From Ilex aquifolium (Eukaryota > Streptophyta > Magnoliopsida > Aquifoliales > Aquifoliaceae), in contig OX637391.1 in NCBI GenBank assembly GCA_951799425.1, positions 51,927,069 through 51,991,068 on the forward strand: a stretch of DNA of 64,000 nucleotides, written 5' to 3'. The position numbers and the translations under genes were made by a program. The notes below the pieces were generated by a model. It did no database searches. It was not told the origin of the DNA and was given only the letters and a program-made list of their open reading frames with translations. This document shows, one piece after another, positions 35,659-55,949 of the stretch. The first letter of the stretch is position 1, and each line of letters opens with the position of its first letter.

Positions 35659-36564
35659 TATTATAGATAAATCAACGAATAATGATAGAATTGACTTAAA
35701 AAAACATTAATTTATATATACATAATCAAAATCGAATATTAATTTATATAAATGTAATCAAAATCAAGTCAAATCTAATACAAACTAAAAATCTAATTTA
35801 TCAAAAAGTATATCGCAAAAATATTTTCTATCAAAAAAAGATCTACAAATATCATTTATAAAATATTATTTTTTAATTAGTACAAGTTATTACAAAATTA
35901 TTAATTTATAAGAATATATTAGCGTTAGATTTTCTTAAGAGATAAAAAAATTAGTCTTGAACTTTTGATTCAAAATATGTATTAGACATGTTAGTTGAGA
36001 TAATTAATTAAATAAATAAAATTAAAATTAATTATATTCAATAGAAATGTGTTAAACAACGTCCTTGTTTTTTCTTTATCTATTAAATTGATGAGTTTTT
36101 TTTAATCAAAATGTTATCATTATGTCTTATAAAAATTCAAAATGTTACGCTACACAAATAATATTAAACAAGGACTAATTATTATGTTAGTAAAAATCAT
36201 GTATTCCAAAATCAGCAGTAATTGTTGACCTATTGGGAGGAAAAATATTAAGAAAAAAAATTATAATTTCTTGACCGTTGGATGAATGAATTTGAGACCA
36301 TAGGATCTGTTCCAAGATCAGCCGTAATCGTTGACTTTTGGAGGGAGGAATATTAATGAAAAAAATTATAATTTCTTGACCCTTGGATGAATGAATTTGA
36401 GACCGTAAGATCGGCTTGTTGAAACCGCCCTGTTTATATTATATATATATATATATAAATACACATAAATCAAGGTGCATTAAAGATAAGAGATTTTGAA
36501 TTAAATGACCCTAAAGGGGGTATTTAGGTCTTTGTATCCATGTAGTGTACTTTTTTCCAAGACA
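35659..36564. other. AT-rich DNA of the TIR insertion with a second Helitron-like end
   Basis: No coding signal. At about 36200-36435 there are two similar stretches (TTATAATTTCTTGACC..TTGGATGAATGAATTTGAGACC) about 125 bp apart, the second ending in the Helitron-5'-like sequence. A TA microsatellite follows at 36440-36457. Confidence 0.45.
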
Positions 36565-36848
36565 TTTTTTAATGTGTACTTTTTACCAAATAACTCTAAT
36601 TAGGTATACCGGCTTCCAAAAATCCCAAACAATAAAGCCCGGCCCATGGCCTTGTCCACGGTAACGTAGTCGGAGTATTGAGAGAAGGTGACATTTTCCG
36701 GCTGTCCGGGAAGCTTCCTAATCCTATCTCTCACCTGCTGTTTGTGGTGGTGGTGACCGTCGGTGGTGGCGGCAACGGGAGAGAGAAGCAGGGTCGCAAA
36801 GCCCAAAACACCTATTGGAGAGCAAAACATCTTGGAGTATTCTCTCAT

Positions 36849-38562
36849 TGTTAGCAAATTCAAGAGTAATTAGCTCAACTCTAAGAAATATTATTGAATG
36901 ACCATGGGATGTTAAGAGTAAGGGGTGTGAACAAGGTGGCTTGAGGCCACTTGCATTGCCCCAAAAATAGGGATCTTTGTCACATGTATGTTACTTTTTT
37001 TGTGGAGAACACAAGAGGGAGTAATGCATGTGTGCATTTCTTAATGCTAAATGCTCTCTAATTTAATGCACATGACTCCATATGAAGTGCTGTTTATTCA
37101 ATCTTTACGGTGATTCAGTGGTTGAGTATGATCTCTGATAATTTAGAGGTCTCAGGTTGAATTTATTTTCACACCCTTTTAAAAAATAGTCATTCTTGTG
37201 CCTTCAAGGACATGCTCTAACACAACTTAAATCACGGCGACCAGCCACTAAACTCTAGAAAATAATCGGTGCAAATCTAAACACTCTGTAACGAAAAAAT
37301 AAAACTTTGTTGTTTATCCACCAACCATTTATTTAGGGAAATTTCTATTTCGTAACATTTAGTTTATAATTTAATTTGCGTCAAGTTACAATCATGAAAA
37401 ATTAAGTTACCATTAAATAAAATTAGTATCTATTCTAAAATGTTCAGATCAAACGGTATCTTACTAATAATGTCAATCCCTATTTATTAATTGTGTGAAA
37501 ATATCTAAGTCGAATCTACTAATTTCGTGTCATATGTGAACTATATGGTTTTTTTTTTTTGGGGGGGGTGTAATAAATAAGAGTGGTTTGCATTTAATCG
37601 GCTAAATGATTTTTAATGTTTAATTAATCAATGATTGGAGAATAGAGATTGAACTTGTTCTTCCTGGACTTGTCTATGTTACCGAAAAACAAAATTTATG
37701 TACCGTGTCGATTTTTATCATATTTGTAATTATTTTTATTACATCTGTAAGTATTTTTATTATTATTATCGTATCAAAAAAATAATAAAAATAATTACCA
37801 CAAATATGATAAATTACCCACAAAGATAATTTTTTTAATTATAAAATAAACTATAAAATTTATAAAAATACTAATTTAAATAATAAAATTTGAAATTACG
37901 ATACCAAATTTTTTTATTTAGTACCATAATCAAATTCCCTTTTTCTTCTTTTGATACAAGTCAACCTGCTGACTAATGACAGACATCGATAAAAATATGG
38001 TATAATATCATTGGAAGATCAAAATGAGCTGTATCAAGATTTATCTTCTTCTTTTTTTATTTTGGTGTGGAGCAAATAATAATTTACTTTTCTGCACTAT
38101 TTTGACTTTTTTGATGCTACCATTGATGGCGCCATGAATTTTTCTTCAAGGAAAACCCAAGTTGGCCATGTGATTTTTGACCCATTAATCAATAGAGGAT
38201 CCATTCAATTAAAGAGCGTGGACCTAAGCCATTGTTGACTAAGGATCCTATTTTTTATAATACCAGTTTACCAAGACTTTTCATTTTTGTCATACTCGAA
38301 AATTTTAAATTTCATGAATGTGGATGTACGACGTTAATTGATAAGAAAATATTATTTTGAGGAGAACACTCTCAAGTTCGATTCCAAATCATTTGAATGA
38401 TTTTATTATCTTAACCAATTAGGAGCGAAACCGATTTGTTCAAGTAGTTAACGAATTGTCCACCTTATGGGTAGTCACGGTGAAGTCTCACCAGTCGTGC
38501 TTTTAGGCCTTTAAATGGATTGAACTGTGACTGATCCGAATTCAAATTCGATTTTAAAAGTG
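36849..38562. other. Upstream region of SCPL-A
   Basis: Colinear with 61106-62840 upstream of SCPL-B. No gene. An AT-rich foldback-type repeat lies at about 37690-37935 (TATTTTTATTATTATTAT facing AATAATAAAAATAATTACC). No convincing TATA box or start-site signal was identified. Confidence 0.55.
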
Positions 38563-38623
38563 AACAGCCACACAGGACAATTCTAAAAGTATACTTCGCA
38601 AAGGTGAACAGCCACACAGGACA
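38562..38623. repeat. Short direct repeat at the left edge of the Tat-type piece
   Basis: GTGAACAGCCACACAGGACA occurs twice, 41 bp apart, just at the junction with host DNA. Confidence 0.8.
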
Positions 38624-38899
38624 AGGAAAAGTGGCGCCCAACCCAAGCAGAAGACACTCGAACCACAAAGTACAGATCGCCACAAAACAGTATAAAAGAA
38701 GACCTGACTCCAAACAGACCAAGGTCTCTTCGGAGTAAGGGGGCAAGGGAATATAGCACAAGCAACCAACAAGAGCACCGCAGCACAAAAAAAGTTTTTT
38801 CCATTATAAAAGGGAAGTTCCATTACAAGAGCATGCCTACATAAAAAAAAAAAAAAACAGCAAGGAAAGAGATCAGCAATAAAATCCAGGCACTCAAGC

Positions 38900-40876
38900 C
38901 TAATCTGCAGGAGGAGTAGTGTCAGGAGCAGGGCTAGCGTCAGGAGCATCACCACTTGAAGAAGCATCAAATCTCGGCTGAAATTGCTCAAGGTCCAAGT
39001 CGGGGAATCTCTCCATCACCTGGTTAGCAAAATTAAAGAACCCGTCAACAAAAGCCCTAGCCGCCTCTAGCCTCGCCTTCTCAATATCTTTTCGTTGATC
39101 CTCTACAAGCTGGCGTTCAGCAGCTAAAGACCTACTCAGCTCAGAAACAGCAACCCGGGACTCTTTCAGCTGATCCTCCAAAAGAGTGCGGGTAACAGCA
39201 GCGTTTAGCAAATCCTCCTTCTCTACCTCACGCTCTTCCCTCAAACGGGCCAGCTCGTCCCTTAGAGAGACCTCAGCTGAGGTACTGACAATCAGTTGTC
39301 TAAAGGTCTGAGCCCGCTGCTCGAGGACCTGCTCCAACTCCCTCTCAGTAGCCAGGCCCCAGCTTAACAACTCGGTGCCGTGCCGACGAGCTTCAAGGAG
39401 CTCGGCGCCCCTCCTTTGGACATCGCTCCTCAACATAAAATCTCCCTCCCGAGAGCGCAAACATGTGTCGCCGACTGAAAACATAAAGGACGTTATAAGG
39501 TACCAAGAAGGTTGAAATATAGGGAAAAGCACCAAAACATACCTCGAGGAGGGCATAGAGAGCATCACGGCTTCGGACTTGAAAATGAAGATCTACAGAG
39601 CGGTGAAGGTCAGCTCGAGGAATCAACTCCATCAGAGCACGACTGCTCAAGCTCACGTCCCGAAGCAGACCGGCCTCCGGGTCAGCAATAGAGGTCTGGG
39701 GGGCACGAGCTGAGCTTGGACCAGCTGCAGCAATTAGAGAAGTGCCTCGCCGAACCGGCCCTTCCACAGGGTCAATCACCACAGTACCTGTAATGGCCTC
39801 ACTAGTGATCAACTCTGATCTCGACCTCGGGGCCTCGGGTGTAGAAGCAGGAACATCGGATATAGAAGTAGGGGCCTCGGCCGTAACAACAGGAGCCTCG
39901 GCGACAGGAACGGGGACCTCGCCAGAAGAACTGCCCTCTCCCAACCTCGTCCTCTTTGCCGGGGGTCCTACGGCCCTATCCCGTCTTCTTTCATCCACAC
40001 GCTTTATGATCATATGGCGCTGAGTCACCAGGTAGGAAGGAACTACGCAAACAAGATCAAAGACTTAGCAAGGATTTGAGCAAAGGAACAGAAAAATAAA
40101 AGACATCGATTACACACGATCACCCGAAGCCAAGGGAATCCCAGGGTGCATCAGCTCAATGTAGAAAAAAGGAAGGCAAGCCCGTGCTTGGTCGACCCGA
40201 GCCAACTCTGAAGCAATAAGGGGCGGGAGCTCTCCTGCAACAGGAACTAGTAATGTCGTTAGTACACGAGCACAAGCATCAACAAGCACGAAGGCAAGAA
40301 CTTACCTAGATTTTTGCGGCGCCCCCAGGCGGTAGGAACTCTGACAGACCCCGAAAATTGGGAACCAAACTCCCAGCCGTCTCCGGAAACGAAGAAATAT
40401 CTCCTTATCCACCCATCAGGGCTCGGCGGGAGATCCCGGATGGGAATCTCTCCCCCTCGCCTAAGGACGAAGTGGTAGAACTCGGATACTTCCTCAGGGC
40501 GGAAAAAGTGAAGAAACTCCGCTAAATTAGCCCTGGCCTGGGGGAACAACCTTCCCCACGCCGCAGTGAAGGCCAGTAACACCGCCCAGCCAGATGGAAG
40601 GAGTATGGCAGGGCAGAAGCTGAAAAAATGAAGGACATCTCGTATCAAGCCAGGAAGGGGAAACCGAAGCCCTAATAAGAAGGAGGCCTCGAAGAAACAA
40701 GCTTCACCACTAACCGGGCTATGGAACCTGCGCAAGTCGGCAGGGCGCACGACAACACCAGGGGGAAACTCAAAGCGCCTAGCAAGGAGCTGAGCCTCGT
40801 CCCCGCTGATTTCGCTGACTTCCACATTACCGAAAACTCGCTCCATAACGTCAAATGGAGAGGAGGAAGTAGCCAT
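38900..40876 (-). pseudogene. Antisense retroelement gene 1: gypsy-type-transposon domain plus coiled coil
   Basis: The first block (about 40876-40259) starts MATSSSPFDVMERVF. It matches the plant 'putative gypsy type transposon' domain (Pfam PF04195-like), with CFFEASFLLGLRFPLPGLIRD and a DGWIRRYFFVSGDGWEF region. A Ser/Pro/Ala-rich linker (about 40028-39580) follows, then a Glu/Arg-rich coiled coil (about 39420-38990) ending in an acidic tail. The blocks are separated by short stretches with splice-like ends, so the gene is probably spliced. Function unknown; treated as part of a fossil element. It is paralogous to gene 2. Confidence 0.7.
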
Positions 40877-41469
40877 GAATGCAGAAATCGAATTGGGTTT
40901 CTTAGAGGCAACGGGGAAAGGGAGGTATGTAACATGAGACTTCTTTTGCGCTCAGTAAAGAGCAATCATTCCCCGGGAGGCCTATTTATAGGCACTACAG
41001 GACAGGCCTTGTCGCTGTCGCCGGAAGCAGTTAATGCACGTCCCTCGCAATTAATGAGGGGGACACGTGGCGTCGTGGGGGTTTCTTGGGCGCCACGATC
41101 GAGGGATCACTAAACCCACTGACGGCGCACGTTCTCAAACAAACGAAACCATCGGACTTCTAGTACGGGTAAAGTGACAGGAAAAGACCAAGATAGCCCT
41201 AAGGAGTTTAAACATCTCAAAAGGAAAGCGTGAAGGTCAGCTCGACTCAGATAAGCTAGGCTAAGAATGGAAATGCAAAAAGTCAGCCTTAGATGTCTGA
41301 GGCCATCAACGAAGTCTACAGTAAAACATTACGGAGCAACCATAGAAAGGGAAAAACCACGAGAGTTCTCATTTCAGCATTTAAAGAGGTTACAGTGAAG
41401 TATTACACAAAGAAACAACTTGAAAAATTACAAGGAAGGTGAAAACAGCAGGAAGGCCTCGCATCGGCC

Positions 41470-43924
41470 TCAAGAAACGATCTCTTCATCACCACCTGCT
41501 CCCTCACCAGAAGCCCCTGCCGGCGCACCTGGCTCCTCCGCCGCTGCCATCACAGGACCAGGCGCCTTCTCGGCACCAGGCGCCACAACCTCATTGGGAT
41601 CAGGGATCTCGGCCCCCTCAGCCACCGCCGCCGCCTTCTTGAAGCCGAGCATTGGCACGAAGGGATCCAAGTCAAGGTCAGGATAGGCCTCCTCAAGTTG
41701 ATCCTGAAGGTTTAGAAAACCATTCACAAAGGCAGATGCGCTCTTTTTCTCAAGCCGCGAAACACGAGCCCGCAAAGACGACAGCTCGGAATCTTTAGCC
41801 GCCAAGTCAGCATTTCTGGCCCTGAGCTCCAAATCCTTGGCTATCAGGTCGGCCTCCGTGGCTTTGAGCTTGTCATCCTTTGAGTCCATGAGCTTGGCAA
41901 AGTCCTGAAGACGGACATCCATCTCATCATTAATCTTCTTCAGCTCAATAGCCTCCGAAGACAGAATCTTCACCTTCTCCTGGGCAGCCTCCTTGCTCAT
42001 TAACGCGGCGTCCATCGATCCCTTAACATTCGAAAGCTCCTCATTGTAGTGAAAGCCTAACATCTTCACACAAGCCAGCGACTAAGAAAGAAAAAGGTCA
42101 GTCGATGCAAGAGAGGCCCGCGAGAATCACAGCAAAAAGAAATACCGAAGGAAGAAAAGGATGAGGGTAGAAAATACCTCTGCCATGCCACGGATAGCGC
42201 GGTCCACCTTCCTGTCGAAAGGGACTCGCATGGCCGCCCTAGGATCAGACGTGGAGACCAACTCAGACAAGGTGGCAACGGCAATCTCAGGGTCACGAAG
42301 AAAGCCATCCCCTTGCTCCTTGGACGGAAAGGGAGCGGTACCCACCTTCCCGCCTTCCTGAGAGGCAGAGCGAGGAGAAGCTGCCGGGACTTCGTGTTTC
42401 GAAGCTTCCCCAGTTGAAGATTTGCCCTGAGGTACCTCAACAGAGAGGGAGGGGGGAGCCACATCCCCATGAGAAGAGAGATCTACCTTCTCCTGCGCAG
42501 AAGAAACAGGTAGGAGCTCAGATACCGATGCGTCTTTGGGCAACCGCTGCGAGCCCTTCACCAGTTTCCTTTTCTTCCACGACCTATCGGTATCCGAGAA
42601 CATCGCCATTATCAAGTCTTGATTCATGGGGTCAGGAGCAGAGGACGATGTCGGAGCTGGAGCTTGTTCAACAGGAGGCCCGAGCTCGTAGAGGGCTAGA
42701 TTCTCGTCGATCACTAAGTCGAAGAATGACTGCAACCCCAAGGCCTCGGCCCTAACAACTCTAGCTGCCTCCTCGACCCCAAGGACAGGACGATAGTCTG
42801 CAAAACAGAAGTTAAGTCAGTAAAAGAGAAACAGTAAAAGAAAGAGATGCAGCCGAATTGGAGGGCCTTACTTATGTTCTTTGGAGCTCCCCAAAACCTG
42901 GGAATAAGAGGGACGTCCCCTGGTTCCCCAGAAAGCTCCCAGGAGTCACCCCTAACAAAGAAAAACATGGGTTTCCACCCTTTGTTGGAAGAGGGAAGCC
43001 CGGTAACTAAGTTCCTCGCCTTGACCCTTTTCGCAAAGTACAGGAAACCCGCGGAAGGGGAAGATTTAAGTTGAAAAAGAGAGGCGAACTCCATAATAGA
43101 AGGATGAGAGTCGTTCCCACTCTTAAACCAATGAATGAGAAACCCGATTAGGAGGCCCCAGCCATTTGGTGAGAGCCGAGATATATGTTATAAAACCCAA
43201 GAACAATCCGGATGAAGGGATGAACAGGGAACCACAGACCAGCACGGAAAGCAGATTCATAAAAGCAAACCAGGCCAGGTATAGAGGAATTACACCTCTC
43301 GTGTCGCTCAGGAGAGTGTAGGAGGACGGAGTCGGGAAAACGATACTCCCGCCTCAGCTCATCTAAATCCTCGTCGCTGAGACAACTGGGAGTTGCCTCT
43401 ACACAGCAAGTCAGGTCGCCTTGATCCCGACGAGCTCTCTTTCTAGGAGTTAGGGGAGGAGCCGGTTTGGATTTCCTAGTCTTTGACGGAACAGGAGGTA
43501 GGGATGAAAGAGGACGAGCTTCTTCTAGAAGGGCGGACCCAGAGGCGGAAACCCCAAGGGCGGACCCAGAGGCAGCCCTATCAACAGAACTACCGCTCGG
43601 GGAACTTGAGGTACTTACCTCGGCCTCCTCGCCTACCTGGTCCTCGGAATCCGATTCGGAGGAGGAAACGGTGTACTTCCCCATCGAAAGTCCGGGCCAT
43701 AAACCGGAGTGGAGGGAAGGCAAATGTAAAGCACAGTCAGTCAAAAACGGAGGTCTCAGACACCAACCGCGAAAGAAGGACACCCTAAGCGAAGTAGGAT
43801 GGTCCACGAAATACGTAAGAGGAGAAAGGTCGTCGGAATGATTCCTAAAATAGCTAAACCTCCATATCAAGAAGCGAAACCCAAAACCCCACCAGGGAGT
43901 GTTGAAAGGATCCAGGTCGAGCAA
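41470..43924 (-). pseudogene. Antisense retroelement gene 2: same domain plus coiled coil
   Basis: It has the same order as gene 1. The domain is in two blocks (about 43680-43148 and 43094-42840), with LRREYRFPDSVLL, FYESAFRAGLWFPVHPFIR and GLPSSNKGWKPMFFFVRGD, typical of the family. A low-complexity linker (about 42741-42127) follows, then a coiled coil (about 42069-41690) with repeated LRARNADLAAKDSEL-like heptads. The C-terminal ends of both genes share an FVNGFLNL / FVDGFFNF motif followed by DLDL and a Pro/Ala-rich tail, showing common ancestry. Confidence 0.7.
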
Positions 43925-44393
43925 GAGTAAAGAAAGGAGGAAAGACGTACCTAGTCAAGGCGCTAGATGCAGAAAAGAATCAGGAACGCGGAAACCCTAA
44001 CGATCGCCTGAAAGTCTGAAACGAAGCGCCTCGAAAGCCAAAAGAGGTGAAGGAAACGCAAGGAGATTCAAAAAAAAAAAACTCAAGCAACACAGGCGAA
44101 GGGATTTCCCCCACTTTTATACAAGGCATTTAATGTCCTGAGAGGCGAGACGATAGGATGCGTCTCAGAAGCCGTACCGTTGGATTTACCCGATGGTGAC
44201 ACGTGTAAAAAAAAAAAAAGAAAAAAAAATGTCCCATCACAGCCGGCGAATACCAGAGCGGCCCAAACCAGCTCAAAGCCGCCTGACCACGCATCCCGCC
44301 ACGTATGGAGAGAATGAAGAAATTAGAAAAGACACTTTCAATCCCCAGGTCAGAGAAGATGTCGTTCTCGTGACCAGGGGCTGGGGGGGCAAC

Positions 44394-45146
44394 TGATGAG
44401 GATAGGTTTTTGGGCCTGGGCCTCCATTATAGCCAAGCCCAAAACACCCTGAAAATATTGAATGTGGACGTCGAAGCCCAAAGGAAATGGTCCCGACCGG
44501 CCCACATCGGGAACAAGGGATTTAAAAGACCGAAGAGCCAATAACCCAGCCCTGATCCGATTCTCAGCCCATGGCCTAAGCTAAGCCCTGTTGCGCCACG
44601 TGCTCCAAGGACAAGGGGAACCGGCTCTGATTCCTCAGAGTTACTCCCTGCAAAAAACAGAGAGAAGTGGTGCCGAACGAACCCAGGTGGTCGTGGGCAC
44701 AGTACCGCCGGCGGACAGAGAGGCTTGCAGGGAAAGGACGACCGGTCCCCACAAGATCAGGAAAATGAAGAAGAAAAGCAACAAACCCTAAGGAGGGATA
44801 CCATATAAATAGAACAGTAGAAGTAGGGAGGGGGGATGGACTCCTGAGCCTTCTTCCTAGCCTTCTATCTGGAATTTTTGCCCTGAACTCTAGAACATTC
44901 CTAGAAGAAAGGATCAATTACGGCCCTGCGCCTAGAATTTCCTTGTAATCAGTTGAGATCAATACATACCATCAAAGAGCAAGAGCCTCCATTACAGTGG
45001 ATGTAACTCAAGTCCTTCGGCTGGGGTGAACCACTTACATTTGTTGACTGTCATTACATAACTTCGATCTTCTTAAAGCCTATTCCATAAAACCCAACAG
45101 AGCCATATCAGCTTGGGCCTGGGAGATTAATTCTGAGGCATCATCA
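44394..45146 (+). repeat. 3' LTR of the Tat-type element
   Basis: Starts TGATGAGGAT right after the purine tract and ends GCATCATCA; TGATGA and TCATCA are inverted ends. A TATAAATAGAACAG core-promoter-like word lies near 44803. Confidence 0.8.
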
Positions 45147-45737
45147 GTATCCAACTAATCGGGTTCAAATTCGGATAAAAATTCGATCTATTGACAGGGC
45201 TACATGCATTCATTCTCACTTCCCATTGATAACTTGAACAAAAGTACTTTCCAGGGAATGAATTTCAGGGCCTGAAAACTTATTAAAGTTGTAGGTAAGC
45301 TTGAGGATATAAAATGGTGATGTTCTGTTTATGATCAACCATAATCAATCCAACCTTTTAACAAAAAAAAAAAAAAAGTATAGTCTTCAAAAACTATTTT
45401 CAGGAACTATTTTTTTGACAATGTATGAGGATAATAAGAAACAAACGTATGCAATTACTGTCAAATACATAATTTATGAATTCAAATGACAAAAAAAAAA
45501 AAATCAATTGCAGACCAAGCTCCAGAGCTTCCTGCAATTGCCATTTCACAGACAATCTCCTAGCAATCATCAATGGCAAACTAAAACTAAAAAGGTGCCA
45601 TTATATCTGGCAAGAATGGGGGGTTGCTCGGAGGGCGCTCTCCTCTTATTTCTTTCTTTTTCCAGCGTCCAATAAATCGATATGTGTATCTACTTCTGCG
45701 TATATGTTGTGGATCAGACAAATTGGACCAAGAAGGT
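45147..45737. other. Host DNA between the Tat-type piece and SCPL-C
   Basis: 45147-45223 matches about 63125-63205 in unit B. The rest is AT-rich 3' flank of SCPL-C with no further gene. Confidence 0.55.
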
Positions 45738-52825
<7,088 letters not shown>

Positions 52826-55304
52826 TATGGCACATGAAAATTCTACTTCTTCACTAATTTGTAGTTAAAATTCAAATTCAGTGGAAACAAGTATTTTTTA
52901 GGAAAATTCGGTGCCCAAACCGCCGTAGGTAGTAGATCTCAAAAAAAAAACCCAGATTCAAAATTTTTTAGGCCTCAAACGGATAACAGAGCGCAAAGTT
53001 ATGGTCGTTCAAAATTTTGTCATTTCTTCATACTTTTCTAATACTTCACCCGCGCCCAGCACCAACCATTTGCCAGATGCCCAGTGCACAACACCAATGC
53101 CCAGCCAAGCGCCTAGTGCTAGTAGCCAGTAGCCAGTAGCCAGTAGCCAGTAGCCAGCACCCAATCTCCATGTTCCTTGCGCTCTCATACGTGCCTAGCG
53201 CCTAGCCCCACGGTGCCCAGCGCCCGCGCACCTACAAGCCTCGCTCGCCTTGGCGCCACCCACATCATCTGCCCAACTCATTCAATAGTGCCCCCTGGCG
53301 CATTAGGCATCACCCCTGCTGGCGCATCAAGCACCCTCACCGCGGCGCCTGCATTCTTGCTCGCCTAGGCTCCTTGCCCGCCTTGGCACCGCCCGCATCG
53401 ATTGCCCAGATCGTCTAGTAGTGCCCCTGGCGCCCAACATCACCCCTTTTAGCACATCAGGCGCCTTCGTCTCCAGCACCTAGCGTGCATGTTCTGCCGG
53501 CTCTATCCTGTTTACGCCCTCTAGCTACCCTCACTGCCATCTCCCTCCTTTCCGTCCCTTGGGAGAAAGTCTCCCAAGTCGCCAAAAAATTGGCCTAACT
53601 CTACCTTTACTCTCACGCAAACAGCCTCAGTCTCCACCTTGACGACTCTCCCACGAATTGCCAAAAACTCAGCCTAACTCTGTCTTTACTCATACGTAAG
53701 TAGCCTCAGTCTCCAACTTAGCGGCTCTTTCACGAGTCGCCAAAAGTTCAGCCTAACTCTATCTCTGCTCACACGCAAATAGCCTCAGTCTTCAACTTAG
53801 TAGCTCTCTGGCGAGTCGCTAAAAGCTCGGCTTAACTTTGCTTCTATTCTCACACAAGCATCCTCAATTTCCAGCTTAGCAACTCTCTCGCGAGTCGCCA
53901 GAAGCTTGGCCTAACTCTGTCTCTGCTCACACGCAAACAGCCTTAGTTTCCAACTTAGCGGCTTTCTCGCGAGTCGCCAAAAGCTAGGCCTAACTTTGCC
54001 TCTGCTTTCACGCAAACAGTATCTGTCTCCAGCTTATTAGCTCCCTCATAAGTCATCAGAAGCTCAGCCAAACTCTGTATTTGCTCTCATGCAAGCAGCC
54101 TCAGTATCCAACTTAACAGCTCTCTCGCGAGTCACTAAAAGCTCGGCCTCACTCTGCCTCTGCTCTCACACAAGCAGCCTCAGTCTCCAACTTAACTGCT
54201 CTCTCGCGAGTCGCTAGAAGCTTGACCTAACTTTGCCTCTGCTTTCACTCAAGCAGCCTCAGTCTCAATAAACTCGGACTTAGGAGGTGCCGCTTTCTCA
54301 TGAGCCACCCACAACTTCTCCTCTATAGCCCCTTCGTGTCTATCTCTCCCTCATCAGAGTTCACTTGCTTAAAGAGGACAAGGACAAGACTTCTTACACT
54401 GATGCCCTCTCCCCTAAATCCCATGGGGCCCGGGGCTTGGGGAAAAAATGACGGGCCCAGCTCAAAGACCTAGTTTAGAAATACAGAGGTCTAGGTCACA
54501 GATGCAGCCAAGCCCAGATCAGAAATACAAGCCAACAAGCACAAAGCCCCCAGTTTGCTAGTGACGTACGTGAGATTAGGGTTGTTAATCAAACTGAGCT
54601 ACTCGAACTTGGCTTGAGCTTGGCTCAGGTTCGGCTAGTTCAGGCTCGGTTCGTTTTCTAAACAAGCCTGAACTTGAACAAGTTTTTAGGCTAATTTAGA
54701 AAACAAGCCCTACAAGCTCGGCTCAAACTCGACTGGCTCGGCTCGTTTATGTACAAATACTCGGGTTTGGCTCGAGCTCGACTTGTTTTTAGCTCGTTCA
54801 GGCTCGGCTCGTTTCCTAAACGAGCCGAACTTGAACAATTTTTTAAGCTCGATTAAGAAACAAGCTTTTCAAGCTCGGCTCGGGCTCGTTCGACTAATAG
54901 CCCTACGTGAGATCTCCATTTTAGGAAGGAAATCAGGGTACGCATAGCAAGCCTCAACCACTTTATCCGTTACGCCAACATCACGGAGCCACCCACTCTC
55001 GTCACAACGGTGATGATGCCTTAATCAAGGCTCCCCGCGATGGCCCCTCCATCAAAGCCCGTCTGGGACGCCATGAAGACTGCACTCCTCTATAAATTGT
55101 AAGTCCCGCCTACACATGGGGGGCTTCACACACATCTCAACACACTACACTATTAAGCAATATCATTCTTTGGCCACCGTAGCCCTTCCCACTGGAGTAG
55201 GTCACCCAAATCGAATCCGCACAATCTTTGTGTTTACATATGTTGAGCCCTTTTTATTTCATCAATTGATTGATTTTGTATAAACTCACTTTTGTGCATC
55301 ATCA
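52826..55304 (+). mobile_element. 3' half of the gypsy fossil, unit B copy
   Basis: GC-rich low-complexity DNA, ~79 bp tandem array (about 53563-54283), purine tract and LTR (54449-55304), as at 10035-12534. Extra CCAGTAG copies near 53120-53155 are peculiar to this copy. Confidence 0.85.
54577..54905. mobile_element. hAT-type MITE, unit B copy
   Basis: Same insertion site and CGTGAGAT duplication (54569-54576, 54906-54913) as 11818-12135, about 11 bp longer. Confidence 0.85.
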
Positions 55305-55569
55305 TGACCAATCTTTGCTGACTATTGGAACATCTAATATTGAAAACATTTCACAGTTTTTAATTAAGTGCACTTAATAGTCAAAACTTACATCACTTAA
55401 ATATTTAAGTGCCGGTTAAAAATTGACTAAAATTTTAAATAACTAGTCATTTAGTTGCTACTTGTTTTTCTATTCTTACCTTTATAAATTTCACATGATG
55501 GACCACTTTATTCTCAAATAGTTTTGTTTCAGTTTAACTTATACCTAACACCGGCAAGTTAAGGTGAGG

Positions 55570-55840
55570 CGAGTTCATATCAAAAAATACTTCATTCATA
55601 TTCGATTCGTTTGTTAATTATTGTCTAACGAATCGTATCATATCGAATAAATAATATATAATTGGTATATAAACGAGTCAATATCATGTATTTCTTTTCA
55701 TTGACTTTACATATACCTAATTCGTTTATTAATCATGTTACGTTGGATTCACTCGTTTACAAAACTAGTGGTTTTAAAACAAAAATCAAACCATCTAATT
55801 TCATGTCGTGTTAATATGTCGTATCATATTTTCACAACCT
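55570..55840. repeat. Dispersed AT-rich repeat, copy 3
   Basis: Unit B counterpart of 12790-13065. Confidence 0.6.
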
Positions 55841-55949
55841 TATTTATACCTCAACTTTCCACAACCCACCACCCCCATTGCAACGACCAACACGATTGCC
55901 GCGGTCACTGCTGCCACTCTTTCATACACCAACTTTCCAAAGAGTAATG

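Larger units (their letters stand above)
38563..45146 (+). mobile_element. 3' part of a Tat-lineage-like gypsy element with antisense genes
   Basis: A purine tract (CCAGGGGCTGGGGGGGCAAC) leads directly into a 753 bp LTR (44394-45146), so the element reads on the plus strand and only its 3' portion is present; no gag-pol or 5' LTR lies in the window. Two gene blocks run antisense (38900-40876 and 41470-43924). Additional antisense reading frames between pol and the 3' LTR are known from Tat-lineage elements (Grande, RIRE2, Retand), hence the assignment. It is a fossil fragment. At its left edge about 280 bp of host DNA found in unit B (about 62840-63124) is missing. It is absent from unit B, so it arrived after the duplication. 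Confidence 0.75.

Noticed and set aside
38900-43924. Ordinary host genes
   Set aside because: The domain is the gypsy-type-transposon family, both blocks lie upstream of a purine tract and LTR, and the whole piece is absent from unit B.
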